A DNA stretch of 64,000 nt from Hymenoscyphus infarciens (Eukaryota; Ascomycota; Leotiomycetes; Helotiales; Helotiaceae), in assembly GCA_001414345.1 (NCBI GenBank), contig LLCB01000007.1:186001-250000 (forward strand), written 5' to 3'. Position numbers and translations under genes: made by a program. Below are positions 12,675-25,000 of this stretch, in pieces. The notes beneath the pieces are model-generated. The model made no database searches. It was given only the letters and a program-made list of their open reading frames with translations, and was not told the DNA's origin. Position 1 is the first letter of the stretch. The number at the start of each line of letters is the position of its first letter.

Positions 12675-13095
12675 TTACATCCCCTTGGGCCACCCTTCCA
12701 CCCAATCATTCTCCATGAGCAGCGAGCTGATCACTTTTGTTTCACCCTCCAACATCTCAAGACATCGCTGCTCCCAAACAAGTGGCTCTCGTTTATAAAT
12801 ATCTCTAGCCGATGCATCATTATTCAGAACTGTAAGACATCAAGCCATCGATGACAAACCCCACCATCGAGTAAATCAAACTGTAGAACATAAAGTGTAA
12901 AGAAATGACGGCTCACAAACACTCAAACCCCCCTGACATATGCAAGTCAGATCCGGTAGTTTTTTCGCAGCCTTAATCTGAGGAAGCCAACTTCTGGATG
13001 GATCCTTGTGTACCACTGAACGAATAAGGATGGAAAATCGGAGAACTGAATAAGTACCAGAATTACCGGAGCTGATGATCGGTGACGAAAAGTGA
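12675..13095 (-). CDS. Unknown small protein, 3' exons only (5' end not resolved)
   Basis: Reading the minus strand, the last exon 12829-12675 encodes about 51 acidic, Trp-containing residues ending at TAA. It joins exon 13015-12929 across a 99-nt phase-1 intron (12830-12928). That exon joins an upstream block ending at 13067 across a 51-nt phase-1 intron with no in-frame stop (13016-13066). Upstream of about 13095 the frame stays open to 13271 but composition becomes poor, and I cannot choose between that start and a further exon. No domain is recognised. An alternative acceptor in the 99-nt intron (TTCTACAG) would add 50 nt and lead to a stop, so the downstream acceptor is preferred. Confidence 0.5.
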
Positions 13096-13271
13096 CTAGA
13101 AGGATGATGTGCATAGGAACAGGTTTTCTCTTCCTTTCTCTTCCAGCCCGTCGGCGAGCGAGATATCGTTAGGCAGCTCATTTGCGCCCGAGAGGGGAGG
13201 AAAAAGGTGGCTCTTGTGATGTTGGCGATTCGTAAGCGGCCCCTGGATGAATTTAACGGCCGAAGAAACAA

Positions 13272-14301
13272 TCAAGTTAATGATCTGCGTTCTCTGAACG
13301 AACAGATATGTAGGATTCCCATGAAACACCAACACCAACACCAACATCGACATACTGATGACTGGTGGTGGCTATCAAGAGGCTGTGAGTTTTCCCCAAA
13401 AAGAATCCGTGGGGGGGTGACCTTTCTAGGGTTAGTGTAACATCAAAAACTCATGTACGTTGCATGCAAAGGCCGTCAGCCTATCCCTTGAACATACCAG
13501 GATAAGAGAAGCCTTCCACTTTCAGCAAATCAAAAGCCGAACACCCACAAGGAAGAAAGAGAAAGTCAGAGACCAAGTTCAGGAAAGCCTCTCAAAGTTC
13601 GTGTAACCACCCCTCGAACCGCATTCGCATTCGCCACGAGGTGGGAAAAAGACGGTACGACGGCACAGTACACTATTATGCCCACGCCGCCACCAACATA
13701 CACAATCTCAGCTCCTTCATGCCGCCATCCCACAGCTTCCCCATCCAGTCATACATTTCGTGTCACCGATTTCTTACCACCGCCGCCACCAACACTGGCT
13801 TTCGTGAATTATCAGCCTGTCATTTGAATGCAGCGGATCTCGTACCGTGTGAGTCTCATAGATGCAGAGTTTGGGGTGGAGGAATTGGGTTTGGTGGGTG
13901 AGACGTAACCATTGACATGACAATCGGGCTCTTTTGGACTCGGGGGGGCTGTGGTCTCGCCCAATGTGTATGCAAGAAATCTGTTGATGAGGCTCTGAAC
14001 CTTGATTTGGAAATTGAGGTGACATTCACAGCAACACAAAATGAGTTGAACTTCTACATTAAGAAGTAAACTTTACTTGCAATGCCCATGTATCCAGTAT
14101 GATCTTCTACCAGACAAAATCCACAATAATCCATACGCCTTACGACTATAATCCAAGCCACAATCTGATTCTTAGACCAATGAAACCCCAAAGAAAATTT
14201 CCGTTCAAACTGTGAACCCATTCCCCTATATCAAAAAATAAAATAACCCCCCCCCCCCAAAACACCCCTGGGTATATTCTCTCGTCTTCTCATGCGCTTC
14301 A
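13272..14301. other. Intergenic, no gene seen
   Basis: Only short open frames without support. There are small simple repeats: CAACAC near 13330, a G7 run near 13411 and a C13 run near 14248. The right part is probably the 3' untranslated region of the minus-strand gene ending at 14302. Confidence 0.4.
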
Positions 14302-15877
14302 TTACCATAAATTGTTGTTCATATCATCACTTCCGTCCGGGCTCCGCGCTTTCTTTTTACCGCGTTTTCCTCTCTTCTCAACAGGTGCAATCACCTCACC
14401 ACGAGCCTCCCTCTCCTTTCTGTCCCTCTCAGCAAGTTCGAAATCATATCTTGGGGTTTGTCCGGTGCCTGGAATTGTAATGGTGTTTCCTCTTGAGACA
14501 TTTTGAGCTGATAGTTGAGGAGGATGGCCAGGAGAAGTCCTGGGAGATATACGACTGTGTTGTGAGGCAAGAGGTGTCGTACGCGACTTTGGCTGCCCAT
14601 GAGCAGACATCAAATGCGAAGGGTAGTTTGGAGATGATTGAGGAGAGTGATGTGGAGAAATAGAGAACTGCGTGGAATGACTACCGGTAGGCGATGTAGG
14701 AATATAAGCCTGATGGGTCGGTATTTTTGAAGGAGGGGAGTAAAGTGGCAATTGAATCTGCTGTGCATACTCGGTTCTGTTTTGCCAGTGCTGTTCGTCT
14801 TTGATCTCGTTAAAGTCCCTTGAGCGTGATGGAGTATGCGAGCCCACAAAAGGTTGCACTGGAGTAGCGTTAATTGGAGGACTCGTAGAATAAGGATTGC
14901 CATAGGCTCCTGAGTTTGGCGAAGTTATATTTGGGGCGCCGAATCGTGAATCAAACCCTGAATTGAGACCTCTTAATTTCTTTAACGCGAGACGATTGCG
15001 ACAACAGAGGAAAGAGATGATGATGGCGGCGATGAGCAGTACACCAAGCCCAACCGCGATGCCAATTATGGCGCCCGTGGACAACGCCTTTTTAGAGTCA
15101 GGTTTTTTCGCAACCATTGGATTGTCGCCGGGAAAGGTCGCATTCACTGGATTTTTTGTAAAGACAGTACTGTCGAGACCTAGCACAGTACCGGGATTGG
15201 GGCGTTCTGTACAACCTCCTTTCAACGCCCGCAGGACTGTACAAAACTTATTAGTGTTCTTTCCCTGAGTTAAGAAGGGGACGCGTAACTTACAATTGGA
15301 TAGGTAAACTTCTGTCCCACCACCCTGAAGGCATTGCTCACATTTCTGGAGTGTGCCGCCCATCACGGAATTGTTATCGGCATTACAGAAGGTGTATGGG
15401 TTTTCGTCGGGATCTAGGTTTGCATGTTCAATGGCTCCCTGAAGAGGACCACACGAGCTTGATGTTGAACATGGAGTAGAAACCGCGTCGGTATTATTTC
15501 GAAATCCAAATAGACATGTGCCTACTGCAAAACGCATGTTGTCTAATTGTGATCTGTCAGCTAAACACGCTAGAAACCACGCTGAATGGAGACTTGCACA
15601 TGAACCATTTGAGATCATTTCCCCCTTCCCCAGACACGGTACTATTTTGCAAGCAAGTCAAACATGATTTAAACTTTTGGCCTGCGGGACTTTCATCGAA
15701 GGTCTTGTCCTGACATACTATCTCGTCCCCTAAGGTACTCGAAGAGATAGGGTCGGAAACGTCTGTGCCCTGAAGACATATCTGAGCACAAGGCGAGCCC
15801 TGAGTAACCTTCAATCCCAAAACGTTGGTTCCCAACGAAACGATAGAAATGATGGAGATTGGAGATAGCATGATCAT
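14302..15877 (-). CDS. Cys-rich single-pass membrane protein (paralogue B)
   Basis: Three exons on the minus strand, 15877-15598, 15542-15294 and 15236-14302, give 487 residues. There is a signal peptide (MIMLSPISIISIVSLGTNVLG), a Cys-rich ectodomain with C-x2-C pairs, a transmembrane helix at about 231-254 (GIAVGLGVLLIAAIIISFLC) followed by basic residues, and a Ser/Pro/His-rich cytosolic tail ending in a Lys/Arg-rich stretch. The first intron has a GC donor (GCAAGT) and TAG acceptor: only this join restores the YNMRFAV block shared with the paralogue at 7488-8916. The second intron (15237-15293) is canonical and sits where the paralogue has its third. The paralogue's second intron is absent here. 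Orientation is convergent with paralogue A, about 5.4 kb apart. Function unknown. Confidence 0.82.
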
Positions 15878-17970
15878 AGTGATGCTTTGGTTTGCGGTTA
15901 TTGACAGGATTCGGAAAGGATTGTTGGACCATTGGAGAAATTACCATCACAGCCTTAGCCGCGAAGTATTCTGAAGTCGTATAATAAAGCTTCTCTGAAT
16001 CACGAGATTGAAAGTGAGGAAACAACATGTAGATAGAAAAGCCACTGGCGCTTTTGGGGGCTACGGAATTCATATAAGAAAAGAGATCGAAAGGCTCAGA
16101 GGCGGCAGTTCCCAAGGCTATCCTCGGCAGGGAAAAGGTAGGGAAGGGAAGCAAGCAGAGTCAAGGTTGTCTGTTGGAAATCTTGAGGGTGTGCTCGGTT
16201 CAATGAGCTCTGTTGCAGGGACTCCGTTTCTTACTCTTCTCTCCACCACTCACATACCTCCAACCAAAGCCAACAGTCCGGGCTGTTGCTTCAAACCAGA
16301 GCCTCGGGTTGACAAGCTAATGTGCAAAGAGGATGCTGCTGGCAAGGCCCCAGGGTGTAATATGCCATCCCTCGTACCCTTATGTCGCAGTGCAGTGATC
16401 AGCATGCGAGTCGCCCATGGCCTGATAGATACTTCTAGAGGCCACCTTGTCGAGTGGCTCTAAAAGTGTGGGCATATGTGAGTGGATCGAAGGAAAAGAG
16501 AACAACGCCAACATGGCGACATAGAGTGTGCAGAAGAAGTAAACTTTGAAGGGCACTCGGCTAGTGGACTCGATGGAAAGGAGTCATTTCACCCGAAGAG
16601 AAGGAAAGCCCTGGAGTGGGAAGGGGAGATGGCGGTGGCAGTTGAGTTCCTGCATATCCAGACGGGAGAGACTGAGAGTGTTGTGTGTCGTCCCTGGGCT
16701 GAGTCTCTGGTGCCATTTTGCGTGAGAGATGGCCATTGGCTCGTCGACAAGTGTGTTAAGCGCTGAGACGCAGGAGCCATTTAGCCTGCTGTAACAACCC
16801 CAGTGGCAGGGTCACGTTCTTCCACACCAGGTCGCAACCTGATTGACCTGCCGATCACGAGTTGAGGGTGTCTTCATATACGTCGGGCGTCGCATCTTGC
16901 TTGAGTTGTGTATTGTGTAACGGAGAGGCGGGCAAGGCCAATACAATGTTCTGGTTATCGATAATGGAGGCTGACCAGTGACCACACCTTTCCCAATCTT
17001 GAGCCAAAGGCGATCGAAAATCTTCACCCTCTCTCCGATCCAGCTCTTACATGTCGGTGTAACCCTACATACACCCGCGGATGCCGGAAATCAAGCCGGA
17101 TGCGCTTATCGCCTGGTCCTTGAGTCTTGACCGAACCAGATACCTATCATATGAGCGGAGTCAGAGCGTAGCAATCCCAAGTTGTCGGGTCCGGAGAAGG
17201 AAGAATTCACTTCCAACAAAAGACTCGCTGGCACCACCAAAGTAAGTGACCAAGGTAGCTTCGCCACTCCAGCGCCTAGAAGATGGGCAATTGCAGCAGG
17301 ATCATCATAATACCAGACCGGGATTGTAGGCATCTGTGGTTGAGATTCCAACAATTAATATGGGAAGGATGAGGAGATTCTTGTTGTTGGTGGACAACTT
17401 TGTTGGAAATGTACTCAAAATCGTTTTGGGAAGGTGTCATTTGTGCCCCCGGGCCGCGCTCTCACACCGAGGTCACGCTTATTACACGTGACTTGACTTA
17501 AACCTCTCATTCCAGTTTGGTGCAGGTGCTATTTCGCATGCTAACTCTTCACCTTTTTTGTATTCTCCTTAGTCTTTTTCCGTGGTTGAGAAACTTCGCG
17601 TGCTGTTAGATAGTCCATTGTCCTTAGCGAGAAGTGTACTGTGTAACCTGAACCCCGCTCTTGCTATCTATGGTTTGAGAACCACATATATCGGGTCGTT
17701 CCATTTAAGCATAATGCATCTGAACCGTGAAATGCGCATTTGAAGAGAACTGTATCTTTGATCGCTACTTCACAGTATTTGAGCGTATGCAACCCGCTGC
17801 TGCTACCTTAGGCTTAGGTTACATAAGGAACGGCAAGTAATGAGAGAAGTCTTGTTTCAGTGGGCCAATAATACAACAGCTTCCAAGCAACATCACCGAC
17901 CTTCATGGATTCTCCCCAAGCAGCAGGCCCTCCTCTTTGGATGTTGTACTAGCCACTCTTAAAAATTCAA
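15878..17970. other. Gene-free stretch of 2.1 kb
   Basis: No supportable gene. A 151-codon open frame at 16008-16463 has no domain, signal or splice continuation and overlaps the likely promoter of the minus-strand gene starting at 15877. An E-box-like CACGTG occurs near 17487. The right half probably contains the promoter of the gene at 17971. Confidence 0.4.
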
Positions 17971-20166
17971 ATGGGCTCTCCCTTGGGCTTCATCATGAAA
18001 CGCTCTCTATGGGGCAATCATTGTCTCGCGTGTGTCACCAGAACACGAGTTCATTTAGTTCCTAGTCAACAATTTGTACGCCTCAAGTCACGATTCGCGG
18101 GGGCACATGCACCTGGAGGATTGACGCGACATGAGAAGCGTACTTACGAGAAGCTGATAGCAGAACATTTGGCCACTGGTACAATCGGTCGCCATAAGAT
18201 TTCTGGTAGCTCTCCGAAAACAACGGAGACACCACTTCAAAAATGGTCCGAAGACGCGAAGAAGCGCAGTATGTACCTATGTTCCGGAAGCTAACTTTAT
18301 GTCAAACAAGCCAACCATTGACTGTCTGATCATACAGTTTACGTCGTAGGTGCAAACCCAATTGCACGATTGTTGACCGGAGCCTTGAGGAACAAGCACG
18401 ATCCTCCACCAGTAACCCTCATTGTGCCCACAAACGAAATAGTCGAACAACTTGCTTTGACTGGAACACTGGAGCTTATCCCATTCTTTGGTACTTCTGT
18501 GACAAGTAAGATTCTTTGTTTATTTTGTTCAGAAAATCCGTGTTCTCACGATATTGAAAAGCTTCAGATTCCAAGTGTTACCATTTCCCAAAATCATTGC
18601 TACACAACGCGTGGGTAGAAATATGCTAACTCCCCTAGCGCGCGGTTTCAATGTAGAAGTACTCAGACATCCTATGGCTCAATCAAAACCTATCGCTCCA
18701 GGTTGTAAAATGTTCAGCTTTTCTTTTTTCAAGATGGAACCCCGCTTGAAGAGCCGTGATGGCTCTGTGTCTTACAATCCTAAGATCAGAATTTTAGATC
18801 GGGAAACTTTCCAGCAAGAAAGTAATTTGGCGCCAATTAAGAACTGTAAGGGAATCTTCTAATTCTGCATTGTTATACCCCGAGGTTCTAATACTCCCAC
18901 TACGCCCCACCACAAAAGAAAAACGAAACTAATTGACCTTACTTGATTTTATCCTAACCTTTCAACCTTGAGGCTCAAATCCAACAGAAACTGACTTCAG
19001 GTTCTCTAGTGATTATAACTGGCGGCCCAACCCGGATATTACCGATTCTGAAAGCCCTCAAACCCCGGCTGAGGCGGGAATCCACAATACTTCTTATGGT
19101 TAGTGGACTGGCGAGCATGCAGGAGGTTTACGACAAAGTTTTTCCTGATATTTACAGCCGTCCGACATTCCTTCGCGGCTACTGTGAGCGAATACCAACG
19201 GATAAAAAACGTATGAATGCGCCTTCCAACACTGACGAGATATATGAACGCTACATTGAGAACGAACTATCTAAACGTTCTAAAATCAGTGGCGGTATGC
19301 TCAAAGGGGAAGCACATGGTATAAATCAAGTTTATTACAATCCCGTTTCGAAGATATTCATATGCGAACCTATTTATGATGGCGACACAAGCGATTCAGA
19401 CCGATATTTGCGGCGGCAACGCTCTGCCAGCTACCTACGGGAACAATTATGTCAAACCCTTTTGCATGTCGACTTGGCGACTGACAGGCAAGTCATGTTC
19501 CTAAAACTTAGGAAGTTTGCCGTGAGTTCTATAGTCCAGCCCTTGTAAGTCTCAAATTCTCCGATGATTTCTTCTCCTAGTCTTTTTTTGGAGCAAAGGA
19601 ATACCCCTCTTTACTTACGAGACATGTCTTGAATCTTTCTCCGAAAATTAAACTGACCATGCTTTCTTGGTATTAGGTCAGTCATATTCGATTGTCCATG
19701 TCCAGAAATAGTGATAAATAGGAGCAGGCAAAGGACAGTGCATCTTTTGCTAGAGGAGACGGCCGATGTCTTGAGAAGATACGATGCCAGGCTTACGTAC
19801 TGCTACCTCGGAACCACTTTATACGACTATTTGGAGACCCACCGGGGTGATGCACAATTGATGCAGGTCAAAACTAGACTCGGTAAACACACTGAAATAG
19901 AGCACGAAACTGGCCTCGTTGTTGAGCTCGGGCGATGGCAAAAATTGCAGTGTCCTAGGAATGAGTTTTTGACGCGGCTTGTGAGGCAGAAGTCTATCAA
20001 CCAATCCATTCTAATTGGAGATGATTTGGAGAAACGATTAAACGAAGCGTTTTTGCAGAAACAGAGCCGGACTAACATCGATACATGGACGGAGGACGAT
20101 TACAAAGAGTGGAGGTTATTACCGGCTCAGAAGCACAACCCTCCGAAAACAAAGGATAAAGTCTGA
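17971..20166 (+). CDS. Ketopantoate reductase (ApbA/PanE) family protein, diverged
   Basis: Five exons, 17971-18268, 18338-18505, 18639-18845, 19001-19544 and 19677-20166, give 469 residues. A basic, weakly hydrophobic N-terminus of ~95 residues may be a mitochondrial presequence. A Rossmann-type start follows at about residue 100 (IYVVGANPIARLL), where the usual G-x-G-x-x-G has lost its later glycines, then the RGFNVEV block, LVIITGGPT and a helical C-terminal domain. The family catalytic Lys is kept (K297), but the Asn residues normally at +4 and +8 are Ser301 and Gln305; the late TEI-acid motif is present. Full reductase activity is therefore doubtful. A non-catalytic mitochondrial role, as in the distantly related yeast Cbs2 group, is speculation. 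The 133-nt second intron is chosen because it alone joins the RGFNVEV block in frame. Confidence 0.78.
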
Positions 20167-20742
20167 AAAGAGATGCCTGAAATGAAGTCTTACGACAAAC
20201 CATTCATTATACCCCTTGGCCAGAATTTGGCTTCTCCGGTAGCACAAGAAAACGGGACGAGTAACTGAGACGACTTTCGCAACCAACGTCTACGAGCTGT
20301 GGATTCGTCTGAACTGAACACCATTATATTAGCACTCCGATCAGAAGTTGGAGAGGTTCTCGAGCGATGGTGATATTTTCGAGGCAAATCACCTGTCTCA
20401 TTGGAAGGGAGGAAAATTGATAGCTCGGTGCTCAGCTGAAGAGTTCTTTTTCACTTGGTATTTACGAATCCAAATACCTCTTTACGGACTCTGAATCTTT
20501 GGACTTTCTGTGTTTTGGTGGCCCTAGTTCCAGGATTGCCAAACGATATGATTTTCAAAGTCGCAAATGTTTCTTTTTCTTATGGGATTCATTATTCACT
20601 TCGTATGGGCGTTAGACTAGGAAAGAGGCAATCTTTACAGATACAACCCTCTTCTGAATAAAAGTGAATGAGAAGTTGCTCGTGGAGAGTGGAGCTCTCG
20701 CCAAATGGTGGAAAATTGGGGAACTATTTTTCCACTTGTATT
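20167..20742. other. Intergenic next to the AT-rich island
   Basis: No gene. Two imperfect copies of a ~23-bp stretch (about 20434-20463 and 20720-20742, both ending near GTATTTA) lie in it, the second directly abutting the Harbinger-type MITE. Confidence 0.35.
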
Positions 20743-21441
20743 TAAGGGCCTGTTTGGTGAACTCTTGATTTATTCGTCGAATCGAGCTAGCACAGGCCAC
20801 ATTTCATTCGCTCGTGAATCGAATCGATATTCCTAAATCGAATTCTTATACCGTTTAGTAACTATATAGTAAATTGCTTATATAACTTCTTTCTCTATAA
20901 AGCTTTAAAGTATACTAAGAGAGTAAGACCTTTTAATAAAGTTATTCTTAAAATAGAGAGCTGCTATTATACTAGTAATTATAGTATATCTACGATTAAG
21001 AATAGTATAGTATTACTATACTAAACGAGGGAGGTATATATACTATAGTATTATTAGTATTATACTAAATAAGAGAGGTATATATACTATAGTATTATTA
21101 GTATTATACTAAATAAGAGAGGTATATATACTATAGTATTATTAGTATTATACTAAACGAGGGAGGTATACTATAGTATTACTATTAGTATTATAGGTAC
21201 GAATAAATCAAAGGTTTAATTCGTAAATACACCTCTAGAGGTATATTCACGAATTAAGCTTTTTTATATAAGAGATTTACGAATATAGTACTAAGGCTTA
21301 ATTTAAGTGATTCAATTCATAAATAGAGGCTTTTTACTAAACGGATTTATAACTTAAAAGTAGATTCATAAATCGAATTAATTCGATTCAACTTTTATAT
21401 AGAGATTCGCGAATCGAGAGCGCGAACCAAACAGGCCCTAA
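20743..21441. mobile_element. PIF/Harbinger-type MITE with TAA target duplication
   Basis: The element spans 20746-21438. It begins GGGCCTGTTTGGT, ends with the reverse complement ACCAAACAGGCCC, and is flanked on both sides by TAA (20743-20745, 21439-21441). A 3-bp TWA duplication with GGSCCTGTTTGG-like ends is the signature of PIF/Harbinger elements and their Tourist-like MITEs. Subterminal sequence is rich in GAATCGA-type motifs in both orientations. The interior is AT-rich, contains a 44-bp tandem array and has no coding capacity. The termini escaped heavy RIP, so the insertion may be relatively recent. Confidence 0.85.
21031..21195. repeat. 44-bp tandem array inside the Harbinger-type MITE
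   Basis: About 3.7 copies of a 44-bp unit start at 21031, 21075, 21119 and 21163. The first three copies are nearly identical; the last is shortened. The unit begins GAGGTATATATACTATAG. Confidence 0.85.
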
Positions 21442-22048
21442 GTTATAGACTACTTATTCTAGACTAAAAATAGTTAGAACATAATCGCACGAAACAGGCT
21501 CCTGGCGGGCTCTAACAAGCTCACAGCTAAACCAACTGCTTAAAACAAGTATCAAAGACCTTGAGAAAACCTACTACTAAGCCGCGTAGTATTACTAGTA
21601 GTATTATCGTAATAAAATACTATAGTATTCTTAATTTATATATTATAACGAGATTCTAGTAGTACGTATGTTTTTTAAAAATATTATTACTACTTATATT
21701 AAACTATCTAATTAGTATTATAGTAATACTAATAGTAGACTATTTAATAACTCGTATACTTAAAACTAAAAATAAAGCTAGTTCTACTTTCTATCTATAT
21801 ATACTTTTTACTTTACTAATTTTAACATAATATATTAGACGCTTCTTAATACTAACGTCTAGTAAATTAATACGAGAGCGTTTAGTAAATTAACGTCTTT
21901 CTCTCTTAGTAAGATATATAGTCTAGGCTTTTATATACTTAATACTACTACTTCTAAATCACTTTAGTACTCTATTTTAAATAATTTAGTTTAAGTATAA
22001 TAATATAATATTATTAATATTCTTATTATTATTATTATTCTTATTCTT
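21442..22048. other. AT-rich DNA, no element delimited
   Basis: RIP-like composition with no recognised coding trace. A segment at about 21855-21905 recurs in inverted orientation at about 43565-43625, near the other edge of the island. Confidence 0.4.
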
Positions 22049-25000
22049 TATAATAGTACGAAATATACATAACTATAGTAGAGGCATATAGGAGTGTGTA
22101 TAGCAGAATAACGTATGTAAATACTAGGCTCTAATATAGAAGAAAAGGCTAAACTAGCCTTTTCTAACTCTAGAAGAGTAGGCTACTATATATAAGAGGT
22201 TTAGATAGTATAAAAGGGTCTAAAACCGACTAATGTTATACGTCAGCTAATATAAAAGCTTAAACCTATATAACCTTTCTAAAATAGATAATATAAGATA
22301 ATAACTACTGAAACCTTATATATAGTAGGTACTCCTAGCTATCTAGGATAATAGTATACTGTTATATCTCTCTCTCTTAAAAAAGACTTGTCTTAAGTCT
22401 TCTATCTCTTATCGTTTAGAGTCGAATTAGAATAGTATAAGTTATTATATTAGTCGTGTTTTATTAATTTTGTTATAAGCGAGAAGGTAGATTAGAGTCT
22501 AAATCGTAGCTAACCTGGGTTCGAAGATGCTTTATTTATTATAATATTATAAGTGAGACAAGATATTAAGATATTGATTTTAGGTCTAAATTGTAACTAT
22601 AGATGCTTATAAAGAGACTTCGTTTCTAATCCTTTAATATTAAAAGTAAGTATTCGTGTCTACTAAAAGAGTATAGTCTAATCTATCTAGTAGGTTAGAA
22701 AAAGTTTAAAGTTTAAAAAGTTTAAAAAGTTTAGAGTAAAATCAGAAAAAGTTTAAAAATAGAGTCGAAGACGACTATTAAGAGGTAACGTTATAGTTAA
22801 TAGTAATATCTTAGCTAAGAGTTCACTTCGAGAGTATACTAATTCGTATCTAATTTAAAGAATTCAAAAAAAAGAGTATAGGTCTAAAAAAGTTTAGAGT
22901 AGTTAGAGGCGAATTTAGAGTAGAGTTAGAAGTCGTTCAGTTATAATTAGTAGTAATAACTCAGTTAAGAGCTTACTTTGAGAGCGTACTAATTCGTATT
23001 CGATTCGAATTACTAAAAGAGTATAGGTTTAAAAAAGTTTAGAAAAAAAGAATTTAAAACTCGAAGCGAATTTAGAGTAGAGTTAGAGGTCGTTTAGTTA
23101 AGAGGTAGTAATAACTTAGTTAAGAGCTTACTTTAAGAGCGTACTAATTCGTATCTGATTCGAATTCTCTAATTCGAATTTATTAAAAGAGTATAAGATT
23201 ATCTAAACTAAGGTTAGTAAGGACTTAGAGTAAAGTTAAAAAGTTTAAATAAAAAGAGGACTTCTAACCTAGCTAGAAGTAAAAGAAAGTAAGAAAGAAT
23301 ATAAAGACTATAAGACTCTATACTAGAGTTAGTAGGGTTTTAGCTAGTTAAATAAACTTAGTACTAAAATTGTTAAAGTTAAAAACTATTATCTAAGTAT
23401 CTAGATAATAATAGGTAGGGTTTTAGCTAGTTAAATAAACTTAATACTAAATATAAAAAATACTATCTAAAGTTTAGAATAATAAAAAGGGGTATAGTTT
23501 TAGGTACGACATTTATTAGTACTATTGTAGGAACTGTGTTACTTAGGCCTATAAGCTACCTTATTCTCTTTAAGGTACTTAAGAACTTATTTATCTTCTG
23601 ATTTTAAAGAAGAGTCGTTGTCGTATTATAGAGAGTTTAGAGCTAAATTAGATAAGAAGGGAGAGGTGTTTTAAACTAAAGTACTAATATCGATAGGCTT
23701 AGTTGTTTCTAAATATTTAGTGCTTCGGTGTCTATTCTTATCTAGGGCTAAAAGATTATTTATTAACTTAGCGAAGTTATAATTCTAGCGTCTCTTAAGC
23801 GTAGTAGACGCGTTTTAGAGCTAAGGTATAATTCTTGTCTTATATATAAAAGAACTATTGCTATTCTCTCTAAGTATAGCTATACTTAAAAAGCGAACGT
23901 TTCTTTAGTATAATCTTATTCTTAATTCTACTTCTATCTCTTTTAATCTTTATACTAGTAGAGACTCGGTCTATAACCGTAGTCGTAGTCTTTCGGTTTA
24001 ATAGAAGTTTAGAGTAGAGTCAGATAATATTTAGTCGGTATTATTAAAGAGCGATAACTCAGCTAAGAGCTCACTTCTTTAGTTCTAATAGAAAGCGTAT
24101 TTCGACCGATTCGTATCTGATTCGAGGGTAGTAGTAGAAAGGCATTAAGAGCAGCTGCTCGTAGCTGAAAGAGGTCTGAATTAGGGCTTAAAAGCAAAGA
24201 AGGGTCGAATGAGAGTCGGATCGAGGAGGGTTTAGAGGTGAGATTTTTAACTTCGAAGTTCGCTTATAATTTTATCCTCTATCTCTCTAACCGATTATTT
24301 TATCCTTTATATACCTTTTGCCTCTCTCTTGTCCGCCTATTATCTATATATTATCTAAATTTAGGAAGATTATCTTTAAGAGCTAAGCTCTTATTATTTT
24401 AGCGTGCGGTTATAGGTTAGAGAGAGTTTAGAAGGTCTTTCGAAAAGAGAGAGTGGCTCTAGAAGGTTATTTAACGCCTCGTGGCGGAACTGGTAGAGGG
24501 GGGAGGGGGTAAGGTCAGGTTCGGAAGCCTTTATAATAACTATAAAGTCGACTTATTCACCGATTCTAGGGTTATTAGGATTCTCGGGAACACTTAGCGT
24601 ATTCTAATCTCTTGACGTGTCTATAACACGATTTTTACTAGCTATCTATATAGATACTAAACCCTAGTGTTACTAGCCGTCTAGGTAGTCTCTGATTACC
24701 TGGCTATTTGAGGTTGTCGTCGTAATAGTCTGATTCAGGCCTGAAAAAGAAACAAAAGCGACGATAAGCTCGAAGGAGATATTATTTATGCCGTCACTAG
24801 CGAAGAAGAGTTTAGCCTTTTTATATAATAGTACGAAATATATACAACTATAGTAGAGGCATATAGGAGTACGTATAGCAGAATGACGTATATAAATACT
24901 AGGCTCTAATATAGAAGAAAAGGCTAAACTAGCCTTTTCTAACTCTAGGAGAGTAGGCTATTATATATAAGAGGTTCGGATAGTATAAAAGGGTCCGAAA

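Noticed and set aside
16008..16463. 151-codon open frame
   Set aside because: No domain, no splice continuation, and it overlaps the presumed promoter of the gene starting at 15877.
22495..22530. tRNA-like T-arm word (GGGTTCGAAG)
   Set aside because: No matching acceptor or anticodon arms; it lies inside a RIP-mutated LTR element.
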